A DNA stretch of 64,000 bases from an uncultured Oscillospiraceae bacterium. GTDB lineage: Bacteria > Bacillota > Clostridia > Oscillospirales > Oscillospiraceae. A program made the position numbers and the translations under genes. Below, in pieces: positions 8,100-16,390 of the stretch. Location: contig CAJTYK010000002.1 of NCBI GenBank assembly GCA_910584285.1, positions 62,001-126,000 of the forward strand, given 5' to 3'. The notes under the pieces were generated by a model. It searched no databases. It was not told the DNA's origin and was given only the letters and a program-made list of their open reading frames with translations. Positions within the stretch are counted from its first letter, which is position 1, and each line of letters starts with the position of its first letter.

Positions 8100-9584
8100 T
8101 CAGCAGCCGCATCCACCCCAGCCGTTGGTGCCGTCGTAGGGCTCGTCCTTCATGCACAGATGGACGGCGCCCACCTTGAAGGTCTTGGGCAGGGCCAAGA
8201 TATTGGGATTTGGCCCCACGAATTTTTTCTTCGCGTCCTCCAGCGCCTCCTCGAAGGTGGCCCGGGTCTTGAGCCCCATGCCCCGGGCGATGCCCGGCTC
8301 CTGGGCACCCACAATGTAGATGGCGCTGGTGTTCATCTCGGCGATGTGGCCGCAGCTCATCATGGAGAACCCATGGAAGGGGTGGAAGGCGTTGCAGAAG
8401 CGGTACTTGCGGATGTACTCCTGGTTGGTGGCGAAATACTCGCCGTAGCGGTTCATGTCGGGCAGGATGTTCATGTAATCGTGCTGGAACAGCTCGTACA
8501 GCTCCCGCAGGTAGGGCCAGCGCTCGTCGTGGAAGTAGCCGTTGCAGATGGAGGAGCAGATGATGACGCAGTTGTCCTTCATCACCCGCTTGTGGCGGAT
8601 CACCTGGGCGCTGAGCGCCTGCATCATCTGGATGGGGTTGGTACCCATGCCGTCGCCGTAGTGGAAGGCCTGGGGCATCCCGAACACCATCACGTCGTAC
8701 TTCTTCTCCGCCCAGTGGACATAGGTGCGCTTGTCGGCCACCTCCCAGGACGCGGGCATCATCTCTTTGGCGTAGCCGGAGAAGATGGCGATCTGCCGGG
8801 AATAGGTGTCCAGCACCGCGTCGCAGCAGAAGAAGGGGTGGCCCATCTTCTCCTCCATCCACATCCCGATCTCGTCGAACTTGGTGCGCATCAGGTTTTT
8901 GCCGGACACGGGGGTGAAGTCGGGCCGGTGCATCACGTCGGGCACGTGGTGGCTGGCGATGGACCGCCAGTGGGTAATGCCGGTGGCGCAGTGCTTGTAG
9001 CCCCCGGAGTAGCCCCCGTAGGGGTTGCCCTGGGTGTGGCCGATGAGGATGGGCAGGTCGCAGTCAAAGACGTACTTGTTCATCAGCACCGGGTCGCCCC
9101 GCAGGGTCTTGCCCAGATCCACCATGTGGTCGTAGTCCTCGCTGTCGTGGGAGGTGATCTGGTTCGTCCAATAGAACTCGTGGAACAGCTCCTCGCCCAA
9201 AATCTGCTTCATCTCAGCCACGGTGGCCCGGGGGTGCAGGCCGTTGGAGAACAGCAGCAGGATGTCCTTTTTCTCCACCCCGGCGGCGTACAGCTCGTCC
9301 AGGCAGGCACGGATGGACACCTTCCGGTGGGCGGTGGGCTGGCAGCCCCCCTTCACGATGTCCGGAATGACGAACACCACCGTCTTGCCGGGGCCCGCCA
9401 GCTCCTTCAGCGGCGGCATCCCGATGGGATTGCGGAGGCTCTCCAGGGTGGCGTTATACAGGCTGTCCCAGTCCTGGGGCAGGCAGGGGGGATCGGGGAC
9501 GGTCTCCCCGGGGATAAACACGTCGGTGTTGTCGGGCAGGTTGGCGGCCATCAGGCCGTGGCCGTATTCAAACTCTAATTTCAT
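8100..9584 (-). CDS. LarA-like nickel-pincer 2-hydroxyacid racemase/epimerase family protein
   Basis: A 494-residue protein of the lactate racemase (LarA, formerly DUF2088) family. Recognisable elements are NGLHPRATVAEM with H117 (like LarA H108), IGHTQ with H183, the GGYSGGYK segment with K197 in the position of the pincer-cofactor lysine, and H213 sixteen residues later, the spacing seen for the nickel-ligand His of LarA. LarA homologues racemise lactate, malate, phenyllactate or sugar acids. The C-terminus ends in an unusual Gly-Cys tail (GWGGCGC). The ATG at 9584 is preferred to the GTG at 9590 because GGGAGG is then properly spaced. Cofactor genes larB, larC and larE are absent from the window. 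Confidence 0.75.
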   Translation of the reverse strand: MKLEFEYGHGLMAANLPDNTDVFIPGETVPDPPCLPQDWDSLYNATLESLRNPIGMPPLKELAGPGKTVVFVIPDIVKGGCQPTAHRKVSIRACLDELYAAGVEKKDILLLFSNGLHPRATVAEMKQILGEELFHEFYWTNQITSHDSEDYDHMVDLGKTLRGDPVLMNKYVFDCDLPILIGHTQGNPYGGYSGGYKHCATGITHWRSIASHHVPDVMHRPDFTPVSGKNLMRTKFDEIGMWMEEKMGHPFFCCDAVLDTYSRQIAIFSGYAKEMMPASWEVADKRTYVHWAEKKYDVMVFGMPQAFHYGDGMGTNPIQMMQALSAQVIRHKRVMKDNCVIICSSICNGYFHDERWPYLRELYELFQHDYMNILPDMNRYGEYFATNQEYIRKYRFCNAFHPFHGFSMMSCGHIAEMNTSAIYIVGAQEPGIARGMGLKTRATFEEALEDAKKKFVGPNPNILALPKTFKVGAVHLCMKDEPYDGTNGWGGCGC

Positions 9585-9596
9585 GGGCACCCTCCC

Positions 9597-10433
9597 TTAT
9601 TCTCCTAAGTACAGACGGATGATCTCCAGATACTCCTCCGGGTAGAAGCCGATCTCCCCCTGGAACCGGGTGAGAGCGATAAGCCCGCCGTCGATCTCGT
9701 CGATGGAGGCCAGCATGGCGGCGTTGTCCGCCTTCAGCCCGCCGCCGTACACCACGTCCATCCCCCCGGTGCGCTCCTTGACGAAGCGGGCGATCTTGGT
9801 GATGTAGTCCTTGCCCGCCGGAGTCTTACCCGGGCCGATAGACCAGACGGGCTCATAGCCGATGACGACTCTGCTCTTGTCCACGCCGTCCAGCCCCGCG
9901 TCCAGCTGCTCCCCCAGCACCTGCTCCCACTGGGGCTGCTCCTCGCTGGTTTCGCCGATGCAGTACAGCACCGTCAGCCCCGCGTCCTGGGCGCACTTGA
10001 TCTCCTGGTTCAGCAGGCGGTTGACGGCGCTTATGTCCGTGACCCCCGCCTCCGCCAGGATACCCTTCTTGTCGTTGCGCTCCTCGCAGTGGCCGATGAG
10101 GGTAGACGTACACCCCAGGGCCTTCACGATGGAGGCGGGCCGGTTGGTGGTGAAGGCCCCGAAGTTGCCCCCCACCGCCGTGTTCATGCGGTACACGCCC
10201 TGGCTGCCAATCTGCACCGGGCTGGTTTCCGCCAGCGCGCCCACCGCGCCCAGCAGGTGGGCCTCCGGCAGGTACTGGACAAACTCCACCTGGGCGGGGT
10301 CGTATCTGCGCAGCGCCTCCTGGGTGCCGTTCACCACCGCCGCGCCCCAGTCCTTCACTGGGGTCAGCCGGTTCACGCCGCCCAGCTCCACGGGCACGTC
10401 GAACCGCTTCAGATTTAAGTAAATGTGTTTCAT
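9597..10433 (-). CDS. Triosephosphate-isomerase-like protein, divergent
   Basis: This 278-residue TIM-barrel protein, slightly longer than usual TpiA, keeps the catalytic trio: K9 in NLKRF, H115 in GHCEERN and E194 in YEPVWSIGPG. The C-terminal phosphate loop reads YGGGLK (229-234). Several family signatures are altered: GHSERR is GHCEERN, loop 6 has PG instead of TG, and the GAFTGE segment reads GAFTTN. TIM paralogs such as LerI and EryH isomerise other sugar phosphates, for example erythrulose phosphates, so the substrate may not be a triose phosphate. It sits between PFK-like and LarA-like genes in the operon. Confidence 0.75.
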   Translation of the reverse strand: MKHIYLNLKRFDVPVELGGVNRLTPVKDWGAAVVNGTQEALRRYDPAQVEFVQYLPEAHLLGAVGALAETSPVQIGSQGVYRMNTAVGGNFGAFTTNRPASIVKALGCTSTLIGHCEERNDKKGILAEAGVTDISAVNRLLNQEIKCAQDAGLTVLYCIGETSEEQPQWEQVLGEQLDAGLDGVDKSRVVIGYEPVWSIGPGKTPAGKDYITKIARFVKERTGGMDVVYGGGLKADNAAMLASIDEIDGGLIALTRFQGEIGFYPEEYLEIIRLYLGE

Positions 10434-10439
10434 CTTCCG

Positions 10440-11600
10440 TTACCTCAGCAAAGCGTATTCCGGGAACGCGTCCCCCATCAGCGGCATGGCGTAGTCAAAG
10501 AAGGCGTCGGAAATCTGGTTCCCGTCCACGATCCACTCCAGCGGGAACTTCTTCTCCACGTTGGCCACCTTGGCCAGCGGCACCAGGGACAGACTGCTGG
10601 AATAGGCAGGCGTCCGCACCGCGTCGATGGCCACCATGAACCCGCTCTCTCCCTTCAGCGCCGCCTCCACCGCGTACTTGCCCACGGCGTAGGCCTCCTC
10701 CCGGTCGGTGGAGGACTGGTAGGGGATGCTGGCCCGGCCCAGAAGCCCCGGCTTCTCCGCCCGGGACTTGAGACCCAGCTTCTGGATGATCTGATCCGTG
10801 ATGTGCTGGGCGGTTCCCCCGGGCACCGTGTGGCCGAAGCCGTCCACGATCCCCGTGTCCGCCAAGGGCTTGCCGTCCAGGCCGCAGATCCCCTCGCTGA
10901 CCGTCACCAGCAGGCCCTTGCCCTTAGCGTAGGCTTTTTCAATGTCGGCCAGCATCTTATCCTCGTCCACCAAGACCTCCGGCAGATAGGTGAGCACCTG
11001 GCAGTCGGTGAGCCGCGCCGCCAGGGCGCTGGCGGCGGTAACCCACCCCGCGTTACGGCCCATCAGCTCCAGCACCACCACGTGGATGGGCAGGCCGGAG
11101 GCGTCCAGCGCCAGCTCGGCGGCGCTGAGCGCCGCGTACCGGGCGGCGGAGCCGAAGCCGGGACAGTGATCGGTGAGATCCAGGTCGTTGTCCATGGTCT
11201 TGGGGATGCCGATGACCCGCACGTCCAGCTGTTCGGCCTTTGCCAGCTCGTTGACCTTGTTGCAGGTGTCCATGGAGTCGTTGCCGCCGTTGTAGAAGAA
11301 ATACCCAATCTCAAATTTTTTCAGCGTCTCCATCACCGTGGGATAGTCCGCGTCGGTGAGCTTCCGCCGGCAGGAGCCGATGGCGGAGGCAGGGGTGTGC
11401 CCCAGCTTGGAGATGGTGGCGGCGGGCACGTCGGTGAGGTCGATGAGATCCCCGGCCAGGATGCCCTCCGCCCCGAACCGGGCGGCGTAGATCCTCCCAT
11501 CAAAGCCGGCGCTCCGGGCGGACTCCACCACGCCCTGGAGGGAGCAGTTGATGACAGCAGTGGGGCCACCGCCGTGGGCCACTAAAATATTTTTTCCCAT
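10440..11600 (-). CDS. 6-phosphofructokinase, pyrophosphate-dependent type
   Basis: This 386-residue PfkA-family kinase has GGPTAVIN at the N-terminus, GGNDS (105-109), PKTMDND (133-139) and MGRNAGW. In this family Asp in the second position after GG-x (D108) together with Lys in PK-T-x-D-N-D (K134) marks use of PPi rather than ATP, so it should phosphorylate fructose-6-phosphate reversibly with PPi. It starts at an ATG behind CGGAGAA and lies 6 bp upstream of the TIM-like gene. The first base of the window's PPi economy is here; a membrane pyrophosphatase is encoded at 33.7-35.9 kb. Another sugar phosphate as substrate is possible given its odd neighbours. Confidence 0.85.
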   Translation of the reverse strand: MGKNILVAHGGGPTAVINCSLQGVVESARSAGFDGRIYAARFGAEGILAGDLIDLTDVPAATISKLGHTPASAIGSCRRKLTDADYPTVMETLKKFEIGYFFYNGGNDSMDTCNKVNELAKAEQLDVRVIGIPKTMDNDLDLTDHCPGFGSAARYAALSAAELALDASGLPIHVVVLELMGRNAGWVTAASALAARLTDCQVLTYLPEVLVDEDKMLADIEKAYAKGKGLLVTVSEGICGLDGKPLADTGIVDGFGHTVPGGTAQHITDQIIQKLGLKSRAEKPGLLGRASIPYQSSTDREEAYAVGKYAVEAALKGESGFMVAIDAVRTPAYSSSLSLVPLAKVANVEKKFPLEWIVDGNQISDAFFDYAMPLMGDAFPEYALLR

Positions 11601-11692
11601 ATATCAATTCTCCGATTTTCATAACGTTTCGTTACCGGGCGGCCGCTTGACAGCTTCTGCCCGCATTCCGTAGCGAATCCAAGCTCTTTTTG

Positions 11693-11720
11693 CCTACTTT
11701 TTCTCTCGAGAAAAAGTAGG
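11693..11720. repeat. Junction palindrome, family A, copy 1
   Basis: A perfect palindrome with arms CCTACTTTTTCTC and GAGAAAAAGTAGG lies directly downstream of the aldolase stop codon. It belongs to a three-copy family (also at 28132 and 32490). The outer base pairs differ between copies but stay paired. It probably forms an mRNA hairpin between the aldolase and PFK genes. Confidence 0.75.
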
Positions 11721-12878
11721 TTAAATGCCCTTCTTCCGATACCGTTCCGCCATCTCGTCCAGGGAGACGTTCTCAATGAGGGGGGCCTTGCCCACGCTGT
11801 CGAACTCCACGATCAGAGTGCCCACGACCTCCTTCACGCCCCGCTCGATGCAGTCCACAATGCGCCCCACGTCCTCGTCGGGCACGTTGCCGTACATGAC
11901 GGTGTCCATGATGGGCGGGAAGAACACCCGGGGGTCAAAGGCGGCGGGGTTGTCCACCAGCAGCTTGTAAATGCCGCCGATGGAGGCGCTGTCCCGCAAC
12001 GCGGCGTTGTCCCGGAACAGCTCCCGCAGGTTGCGGGTGACGGCCAGGCGGATGTCGGTGTCCACGTTGATCTTGCGGATGCCCAGCTTGGACACCTCTT
12101 TGAGCTGCTCCTTCTTGATGCCGTAGGCGTCGTGGATGTCGCCGCCCAAAGCGTTGATCTCGCTGACGATGTACTGGGGCACGGTGGACGAGCCGTGGCT
12201 CACCAGGGTGCCCTCGATGCCCTCGTGGAGCATACACTCCTTGGTGGCGATGGCGATCTCCTTGCGGATCACCGTGTCCTTGCCCTTGTTGGCCCCGTGC
12301 TTGGTGCCGTAGCTGATGGCCAGGGCGTCCACCCCCGTCTGGCGGAAGAACTTCACCGCGTCCATGGGGTTGGTGTAGGTGGAATTGGCGGCAAACACGT
12401 GGTCCTCCACACCGGCCAGCACGCCCAGCTCGCCCTCCACGGTGACGCCCCGCTCATGGGCGTACTTCACCACCTCCCGGGTGAGCTCCACGTTCTCGTC
12501 AAAGGGAAGGGAGGAGCCGTCGATCATCACCGACGTATAGCCGCCCGCGATGGCGGCCACGCAGGAGTCCATGTTCTTGCCGTGATCCAGGTGGAGGGCC
12601 ACCGGGATGGGGCTGTGCTCGGCGTACTTCTTCACCGCGTTGGCAATGTTCAGCGCGCCCTTCTTCTTGTCCTCCAGGGTGCCCTGGGCGAAGTCGGTGC
12701 GGCCGCCCATAAAGGCATTGGCCAGATCCGCCCCCTGTAGGATGGCGGCAGAGCGGAACATCTCGTGAACCTCGATCACGGCCTTGGCCTGGCAGACCGC
12801 GTTGACGTTGAACGCGCCCTGGGCGTAATTGTACTTCTCGGTGGCATCTAAGATGGCCTTCATTGGTACCAGCGGCAT
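11721..12878 (-). CDS. Class II fructose-bisphosphate aldolase family protein
   Basis: This 385-residue zinc-dependent aldolase shows HLDHG (D98, H99), EGELG (148-152), YGTKHGA with H194, LVSHGSS with H228 and KINVDTD (269-275), which hold the metal and the phosphate. It is about 80-100 residues longer than the common type B enzymes, with an extra helical stretch before HLDHG and a C-terminal extension from about residue 295. It is the first gene of the operon, 117 bp behind a sigma-A promoter. It would cleave the product of the adjacent PFK to two triose phosphates. Since the following isomerase is divergent, a different ketose-bisphosphate substrate is possible. Confidence 0.85.
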   Translation of the reverse strand: MPLVPMKAILDATEKYNYAQGAFNVNAVCQAKAVIEVHEMFRSAAILQGADLANAFMGGRTDFAQGTLEDKKKGALNIANAVKKYAEHSPIPVALHLDHGKNMDSCVAAIAGGYTSVMIDGSSLPFDENVELTREVVKYAHERGVTVEGELGVLAGVEDHVFAANSTYTNPMDAVKFFRQTGVDALAISYGTKHGANKGKDTVIRKEIAIATKECMLHEGIEGTLVSHGSSTVPQYIVSEINALGGDIHDAYGIKKEQLKEVSKLGIRKINVDTDIRLAVTRNLRELFRDNAALRDSASIGGIYKLLVDNPAAFDPRVFFPPIMDTVMYGNVPDEDVGRIVDCIERGVKEVVGTLIVEFDSVGKAPLIENVSLDEMAERYRKKGI

Positions 12879-12994
12879 ATTGACCCTTCCTTTCTTTTCC
12901 TCGGAACAGGACGGCCACGGTCAAAGGCACTGTCCCGTTGCCTTGTGCCTGTCCTGCGCAAAAATAAAAGTTTGCGCCTCCGTGCATATCCCCA

Positions 12995-13023
12995 ATATTA
13001 ACACATTTACAGGTCTGTGTCCA
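12995..13023 (-). promoter_or_regulatory. Promoter of the aldolase-to-nagA operon
   Basis: On the minus strand TGGACA (13018-13023) and TAATAT (12995-13000) are 17 bases apart. The leader would be about 110 bases, ending at the GGAAGGG ribosome site before 12878. A weak stem with arms AGGCAC and GTGCCT lies in this leader. Nothing else is seen in the 12879-13094 gap. Confidence 0.7.
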
Positions 13024-13094
13024 TTCTTTTTTGTGAAAAATTACCGCCGGCCGCCGGGCCAGCCGATGCGCCGCCCCTTTCTGCGGCGGCGCCC

Positions 13095-13140
13095 GAAAAA
13101 AAGGAACTCCTTGAAATCAGATGATTTCAAGGAGTTCTTC
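13095..13140 (-). terminator. Terminator of the ygeX-to-mocA operon
   Basis: A stem of about 16 bp (arms GAACTCCTTGAAATC and GATTTCAAGGAGTTC) is followed on the minus strand by eight T residues. The stop codon of the mocA-like gene (13127-13129) lies inside the stem, so the last codons double as terminator sequence. Confidence 0.88.
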
Positions 13141-13699
13141 CAAGGCCGCCGTCCGCCTCATCCACATCCCGCAGCTCCAGCTCGCCGCCCGCCTCCACCA
13201 GACGCAGGCGGGCGGCGTGGGCCCGGATCACCCCGCCGCCGCCCCCATCCCCGGTGAGGGCCAGCAGCTCTGGGAACAGCTCCCGGGGAAACACCGTCGG
13301 GGAACCCCGCTCCCCTCGCCAGCTCAGCGCGCAGATGCAGTCCGGGTGGGCGGCAAAGTCCGCCAGCAGCCGCTCCACGCTGTCCCGCCGCAGCCAGGGC
13401 TGATCGCACACACAGAACAGCACGCCGTTCATATCGGCCAAAGCCGCCAGCCCCAGCCGGACGGAGGCGGACTGACCCTGGGCCGCGTCTGGGTTGGGGA
13501 TAGGGACGTACCCCCGCGCCTCCGCCAGGGCCAGAATCTCCGGGTAGCAGCTCACCACGCAGGCCCTGTCCAGCAGCTCCGCCGGGAGGTTGGCCAGGGC
13601 CCGCTCAATCATGGGTACGCCGTCCACCGGATAGAGCAGCTTATTCCCCCCGAACCGCCGCCCCGCCCCGGAGGCCATCAGCACCGCGCCCAACCTCAT
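13127..13699 (-). CDS. mocA: MocA/MobA-like molybdenum cofactor nucleotidyltransferase
   Basis: A 190-residue nucleotidyltransferase. The N-terminal signature LMASGAGRRFGGNKL (7-21) and the CDQPWL metal-binding segment are those of MocA/MobA, which attach CMP or GMP to molybdopterin-Mo. In E. coli the homologous gene ygfJ (mocA) sits in the same purine cluster and supplies the cytosine-dinucleotide cofactor to xanthine-dehydrogenase-type enzymes. The start codon overlaps the hydantoinase stop by 4 bp, and the gene closes the operon. Assignment as CTP-specific is inferred from its partner, the fused xanthine dehydrogenase at 22.4-25.0 kb. Confidence 0.82.
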   Translation of the reverse strand: MRLGAVLMASGAGRRFGGNKLLYPVDGVPMIERALANLPAELLDRACVVSCYPEILALAEARGYVPIPNPDAAQGQSASVRLGLAALADMNGVLFCVCDQPWLRRDSVERLLADFAAHPDCICALSWRGERGSPTVFPRELFPELLALTGDGGGGGVIRAHAARLRLVEAGGELELRDVDEADGGLGRTP

Positions 13700-15078
13700 C
13701 GCCAGAACAGGGACGGGCCCCGGCGGACAAACCGGCCCCGCCCGGTCTTGACATCCCGGCCGTCCTCCACCGCCACCGCCCCGGACAGCAGGACGGTCTC
13801 CACCCGGCCCCTGGTCTCAAAACCCTCGTAAGGGGTGTAGTCCACCGCCTGGTGCTGGGCGGCGGCGGTAATACACCCCGTATCATCCGGGTCAAAAATT
13901 ACAATGTCGGCGTCGCTGCCCACCGTCAGCGCCCCCTTCCGGGGGTACATCCCAAAGAGCTTGGCGGGCTGCTCCGACAGCAGCTTCATCATCCGATGGG
14001 CGGATATCCGCCCCGCCGCCACTCCGGCGGTGTACAGGAGGATAGGCCGATGCTCCACACCGGGGATGCCGTTGGGGATTTTGGAGAAGTCCTCCCGGCC
14101 CAGCTCCTTCCCCCCTTTGAAGTGGAAGGAGCAGTGGTCGGTGCCGATGGTGTCGATCTCCCCGGCCCGCAGTCCCGCCCACAGGGCGTCCACGTCCTCC
14201 CGGCCGCGCAGGGGCGGGGAAAGGACAAACTTCGCCCCCTCAAAGCCGGGCAGCCCATAGCTGCCGTCGTCCAGCAGCAGGTACTGGGGGCATGTCTCCA
14301 CATAGGCCGCCTGCCCCCGCTCCCGGGCCATACGAACCAGCTCCAGCCCCCGGCGTGTGGACAGGTGGACAATGTTCACCGGATACCCCGCCAGCTCTCC
14401 AATGGTCAGCCAGCGGTTTACCGCCTCCGCCTCCACCGCCGCGGGGCGGGACAGGGGGTGGGCGGAGGGCCCCAGGTTCCCCGCCGCTTTTTGGGCTTCA
14501 ATCCCGGCGGTTACCAGATCCCCGTTCTCGCAGTGGCAGCCCACAATGCCGCCCCGCTCCCCTACGGCCCGAACCACCTCCAGCGCCGTACCGTCGGATA
14601 CCCGCAGGTTGTCATAGGCGAAATAGATCTTGTAGGAGGTGATCCCCGCCCGCTCCATGTCCGCCAGCTCCGCCCGGACGGTGGTATGCCAGTCCTTGAT
14701 GGTCATGTGGAAGCCGTAGTGGCAGGAAGCGATTCCGTCCGCCCTACCGTGCCACGTCTCCAGGGCGGAGGCCAGGGAGGCCCCCCGCTCCGGCTCCGCG
14801 AAGTCCAGCACGGTGGTGGTGCCCCCCGCCAGGGCGGCCAAGGTGCCGGAGGCCCAGCCGTCCGCTGTCTCGTTGGGCTTCCCCTTGTTCATCTCCAGGT
14901 GGGTGTGGGTGTCGATGAAGCCGGGGAATATCAGCTTGCCGGAGGCGTCGATCACCCGGCTGTTCCCGGCGGGAAGGTCGGGGCCGATCTGGGCGATTTT
15001 GTCCCCCTCCACCCGGAGGTCGGCCCGGACAGGGCCCTCGGGGCAGATCAGGGTGCCGTTTTGAATCAAAATAGACAT
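13696..15078 (-). CDS. hyuA: Dihydropyrimidinase/hydantoinase family amidohydrolase
   Basis: Cytosolic cyclic amidohydrolase of 460 residues, the family that opens hydantoin and dihydropyrimidine rings. It shows DTHTH (56-60, metal ligands H58 and H60), SYKIYFAYDN with K150 as the probable carbamylated lysine, H182 in GCHCENG, VHLSTRRG, and GTDHCSFHF carrying the catalytic Asp. It corresponds to E. coli hyuA in the ygeW-ygfK cluster. In purine breakdown it would act on a ring-opened or hydantoin-like intermediate; the exact substrate is inferred. The ATG at 15078 follows TTGGAGG. The gene lies 76 bp after ygeW, past a strong hairpin, and overlaps mocA. Confidence 0.85.
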   Translation of the reverse strand: MSILIQNGTLICPEGPVRADLRVEGDKIAQIGPDLPAGNSRVIDASGKLIFPGFIDTHTHLEMNKGKPNETADGWASGTLAALAGGTTTVLDFAEPERGASLASALETWHGRADGIASCHYGFHMTIKDWHTTVRAELADMERAGITSYKIYFAYDNLRVSDGTALEVVRAVGERGGIVGCHCENGDLVTAGIEAQKAAGNLGPSAHPLSRPAAVEAEAVNRWLTIGELAGYPVNIVHLSTRRGLELVRMARERGQAAYVETCPQYLLLDDGSYGLPGFEGAKFVLSPPLRGREDVDALWAGLRAGEIDTIGTDHCSFHFKGGKELGREDFSKIPNGIPGVEHRPILLYTAGVAAGRISAHRMMKLLSEQPAKLFGMYPRKGALTVGSDADIVIFDPDDTGCITAAAQHQAVDYTPYEGFETRGRVETVLLSGAVAVEDGRDVKTGRGRFVRRGPSLFWR

Positions 15079-15117
15079 GAAAATACCTCCAAATTGCTGC
15101 GGCAAAAAATCACAACG

Positions 15118-15146
15118 ACCCTGCGGGGCGCTTTGCCCCGCAGGGT
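15118..15146 (-). terminator. Internal hairpin/attenuator between ygeW and hyuA
   Basis: Perfect 12-bp arms ACCCTGCGGGGC and GCCCCGCAGGGT enclose a 5-base loop. On the minus strand a T6 run follows about 10 bases later. It may reduce read-through into hyuA and mocA or set the ygeW mRNA end. Confidence 0.65.
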
Positions 15147-15154
15147 GTGCTGTC

Positions 15155-16354
15155 TTATCGCTGGAACCAGCGGGCCATGCCCCGCTCCTCCAGCACCTTC
15201 AGGGTGGCCTGGGGATCCTTCACCTTGGCCAGGAAGATCATGGCGGCGATGATGTAGGGCTTGAAGCTGGCCTCCTTGTACAGCGGGGTGCGGTAGCGGT
15301 CGAACACGCTGGCCTCCACCTCGCCGTCCACGCAGGACACGTCGTTGATGTCGGCGGGCAGGCAGTGGAGATACAGGGCCTTGCCGTCCTTGGTGGTCTT
15401 CATCAGCTCCTCAGTGCAGCACCAATCCTTGTGCTGGGCGTTCTGGGCCAGTAGGCGCTTCTCCAGGGCTTTGATGCCGTCGCTGTCGCCCTTGCCGTAC
15501 AGCTCGGTGCGCTCCTCCATGGCGGCGAAGGGGGCCCAGCTCTTGGGGTAGACGATGTCGGCATCTTTGAACGCCTCCGCCATGGAGTGGGTCTTGGTGA
15601 AGGTACCGCCGGTGGCCGCGGCGTTCTTCTTCGCCACCTCCTCCACCTCGGGCATGACCTCGTAGCCCTCGGGGTGGGCCAGCACCACGTCCATACCGAA
15701 CCGGGTCATCAGGCCGATGACGCCCTGGGGCACGGACAGGGGCTTGCCATAGCTGGGGGAGTAGGCCCAGGTCATGGCCACCTTCTTGCCCTTCAGGTTT
15801 TCCACGCCGCCGAACTCATGGATGATATGGAGCATATCCGCCATGCACTGGGTGGGGTGGTCGATGTCGCACTGGAGGTTCACCAGGGTGGGCTTCTGCT
15901 CCAGCACGCCGTCCTTGTGGCCCTGAGTGACGGCCTCCACCACCTCCTTCTGGTAGGTGTGGCCCTTGCCGATGTACATATCGTCCCGGATGCCGATGAC
16001 GTCGGCCATGAAGGAGATCATGTTGGCGGTCTCCCGGACGGTCTCACCGTGGGCGATCTGGCTCTTGCCCTCGTCCAGGTCCTGGACCTCCAGGCCCAGC
16101 AGGTTGCAGGCGGAGGCAAAGGAGAACCGGGTCCTCGTGGAGTTATCCCGGAACAGGGAGATACCCAGGCCGGACTCGAAGATCTTGGTGGAGATGTTGT
16201 GCTCCCGCATATAGCGCAGGGCGTCGGCCACGGTGAACACGGCCTCGAGCTCGTCGTCGGTCTTGTCCCAGGTGAGGAAGAAATCGCCCTCGTACATCTC
16301 CTTGAAGTTGAGGGAGTTCAGCTTGTCGATATAGCTTTGCAGTTTCGCGTCCAT
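15155..16354 (-). CDS. ygeW: Knotted carbamoyltransferase YgeW
   Basis: This 399-residue protein is a member of the aspartate/ornithine transcarbamylase superfamily. It has the carbamoyl-phosphate motif STRTRF (72-77), HPTQ (166-169) and HCLPADI (330-336). E. coli YgeW is a knotted family member of otherwise unclear substrate. In the purine cluster the likely direction is phosphorolysis of a ureido compound to give carbamoyl phosphate, an ATP source if a carbamate kinase is present elsewhere; none is in this window. The ATG at 16354 has GGAG upstream. It lies 36 bp after ygeY. Confidence 0.88.
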   Translation of the reverse strand: MDAKLQSYIDKLNSLNFKEMYEGDFFLTWDKTDDELEAVFTVADALRYMREHNISTKIFESGLGISLFRDNSTRTRFSFASACNLLGLEVQDLDEGKSQIAHGETVRETANMISFMADVIGIRDDMYIGKGHTYQKEVVEAVTQGHKDGVLEQKPTLVNLQCDIDHPTQCMADMLHIIHEFGGVENLKGKKVAMTWAYSPSYGKPLSVPQGVIGLMTRFGMDVVLAHPEGYEVMPEVEEVAKKNAAATGGTFTKTHSMAEAFKDADIVYPKSWAPFAAMEERTELYGKGDSDGIKALEKRLLAQNAQHKDWCCTEELMKTTKDGKALYLHCLPADINDVSCVDGEVEASVFDRYRTPLYKEASFKPYIIAAMIFLAKVKDPQATLKVLEERGMARWFQR

Positions 16355-16390
16355 GTTATCTTCTCCTTTTCAATTTGATGTATGTGAGAC

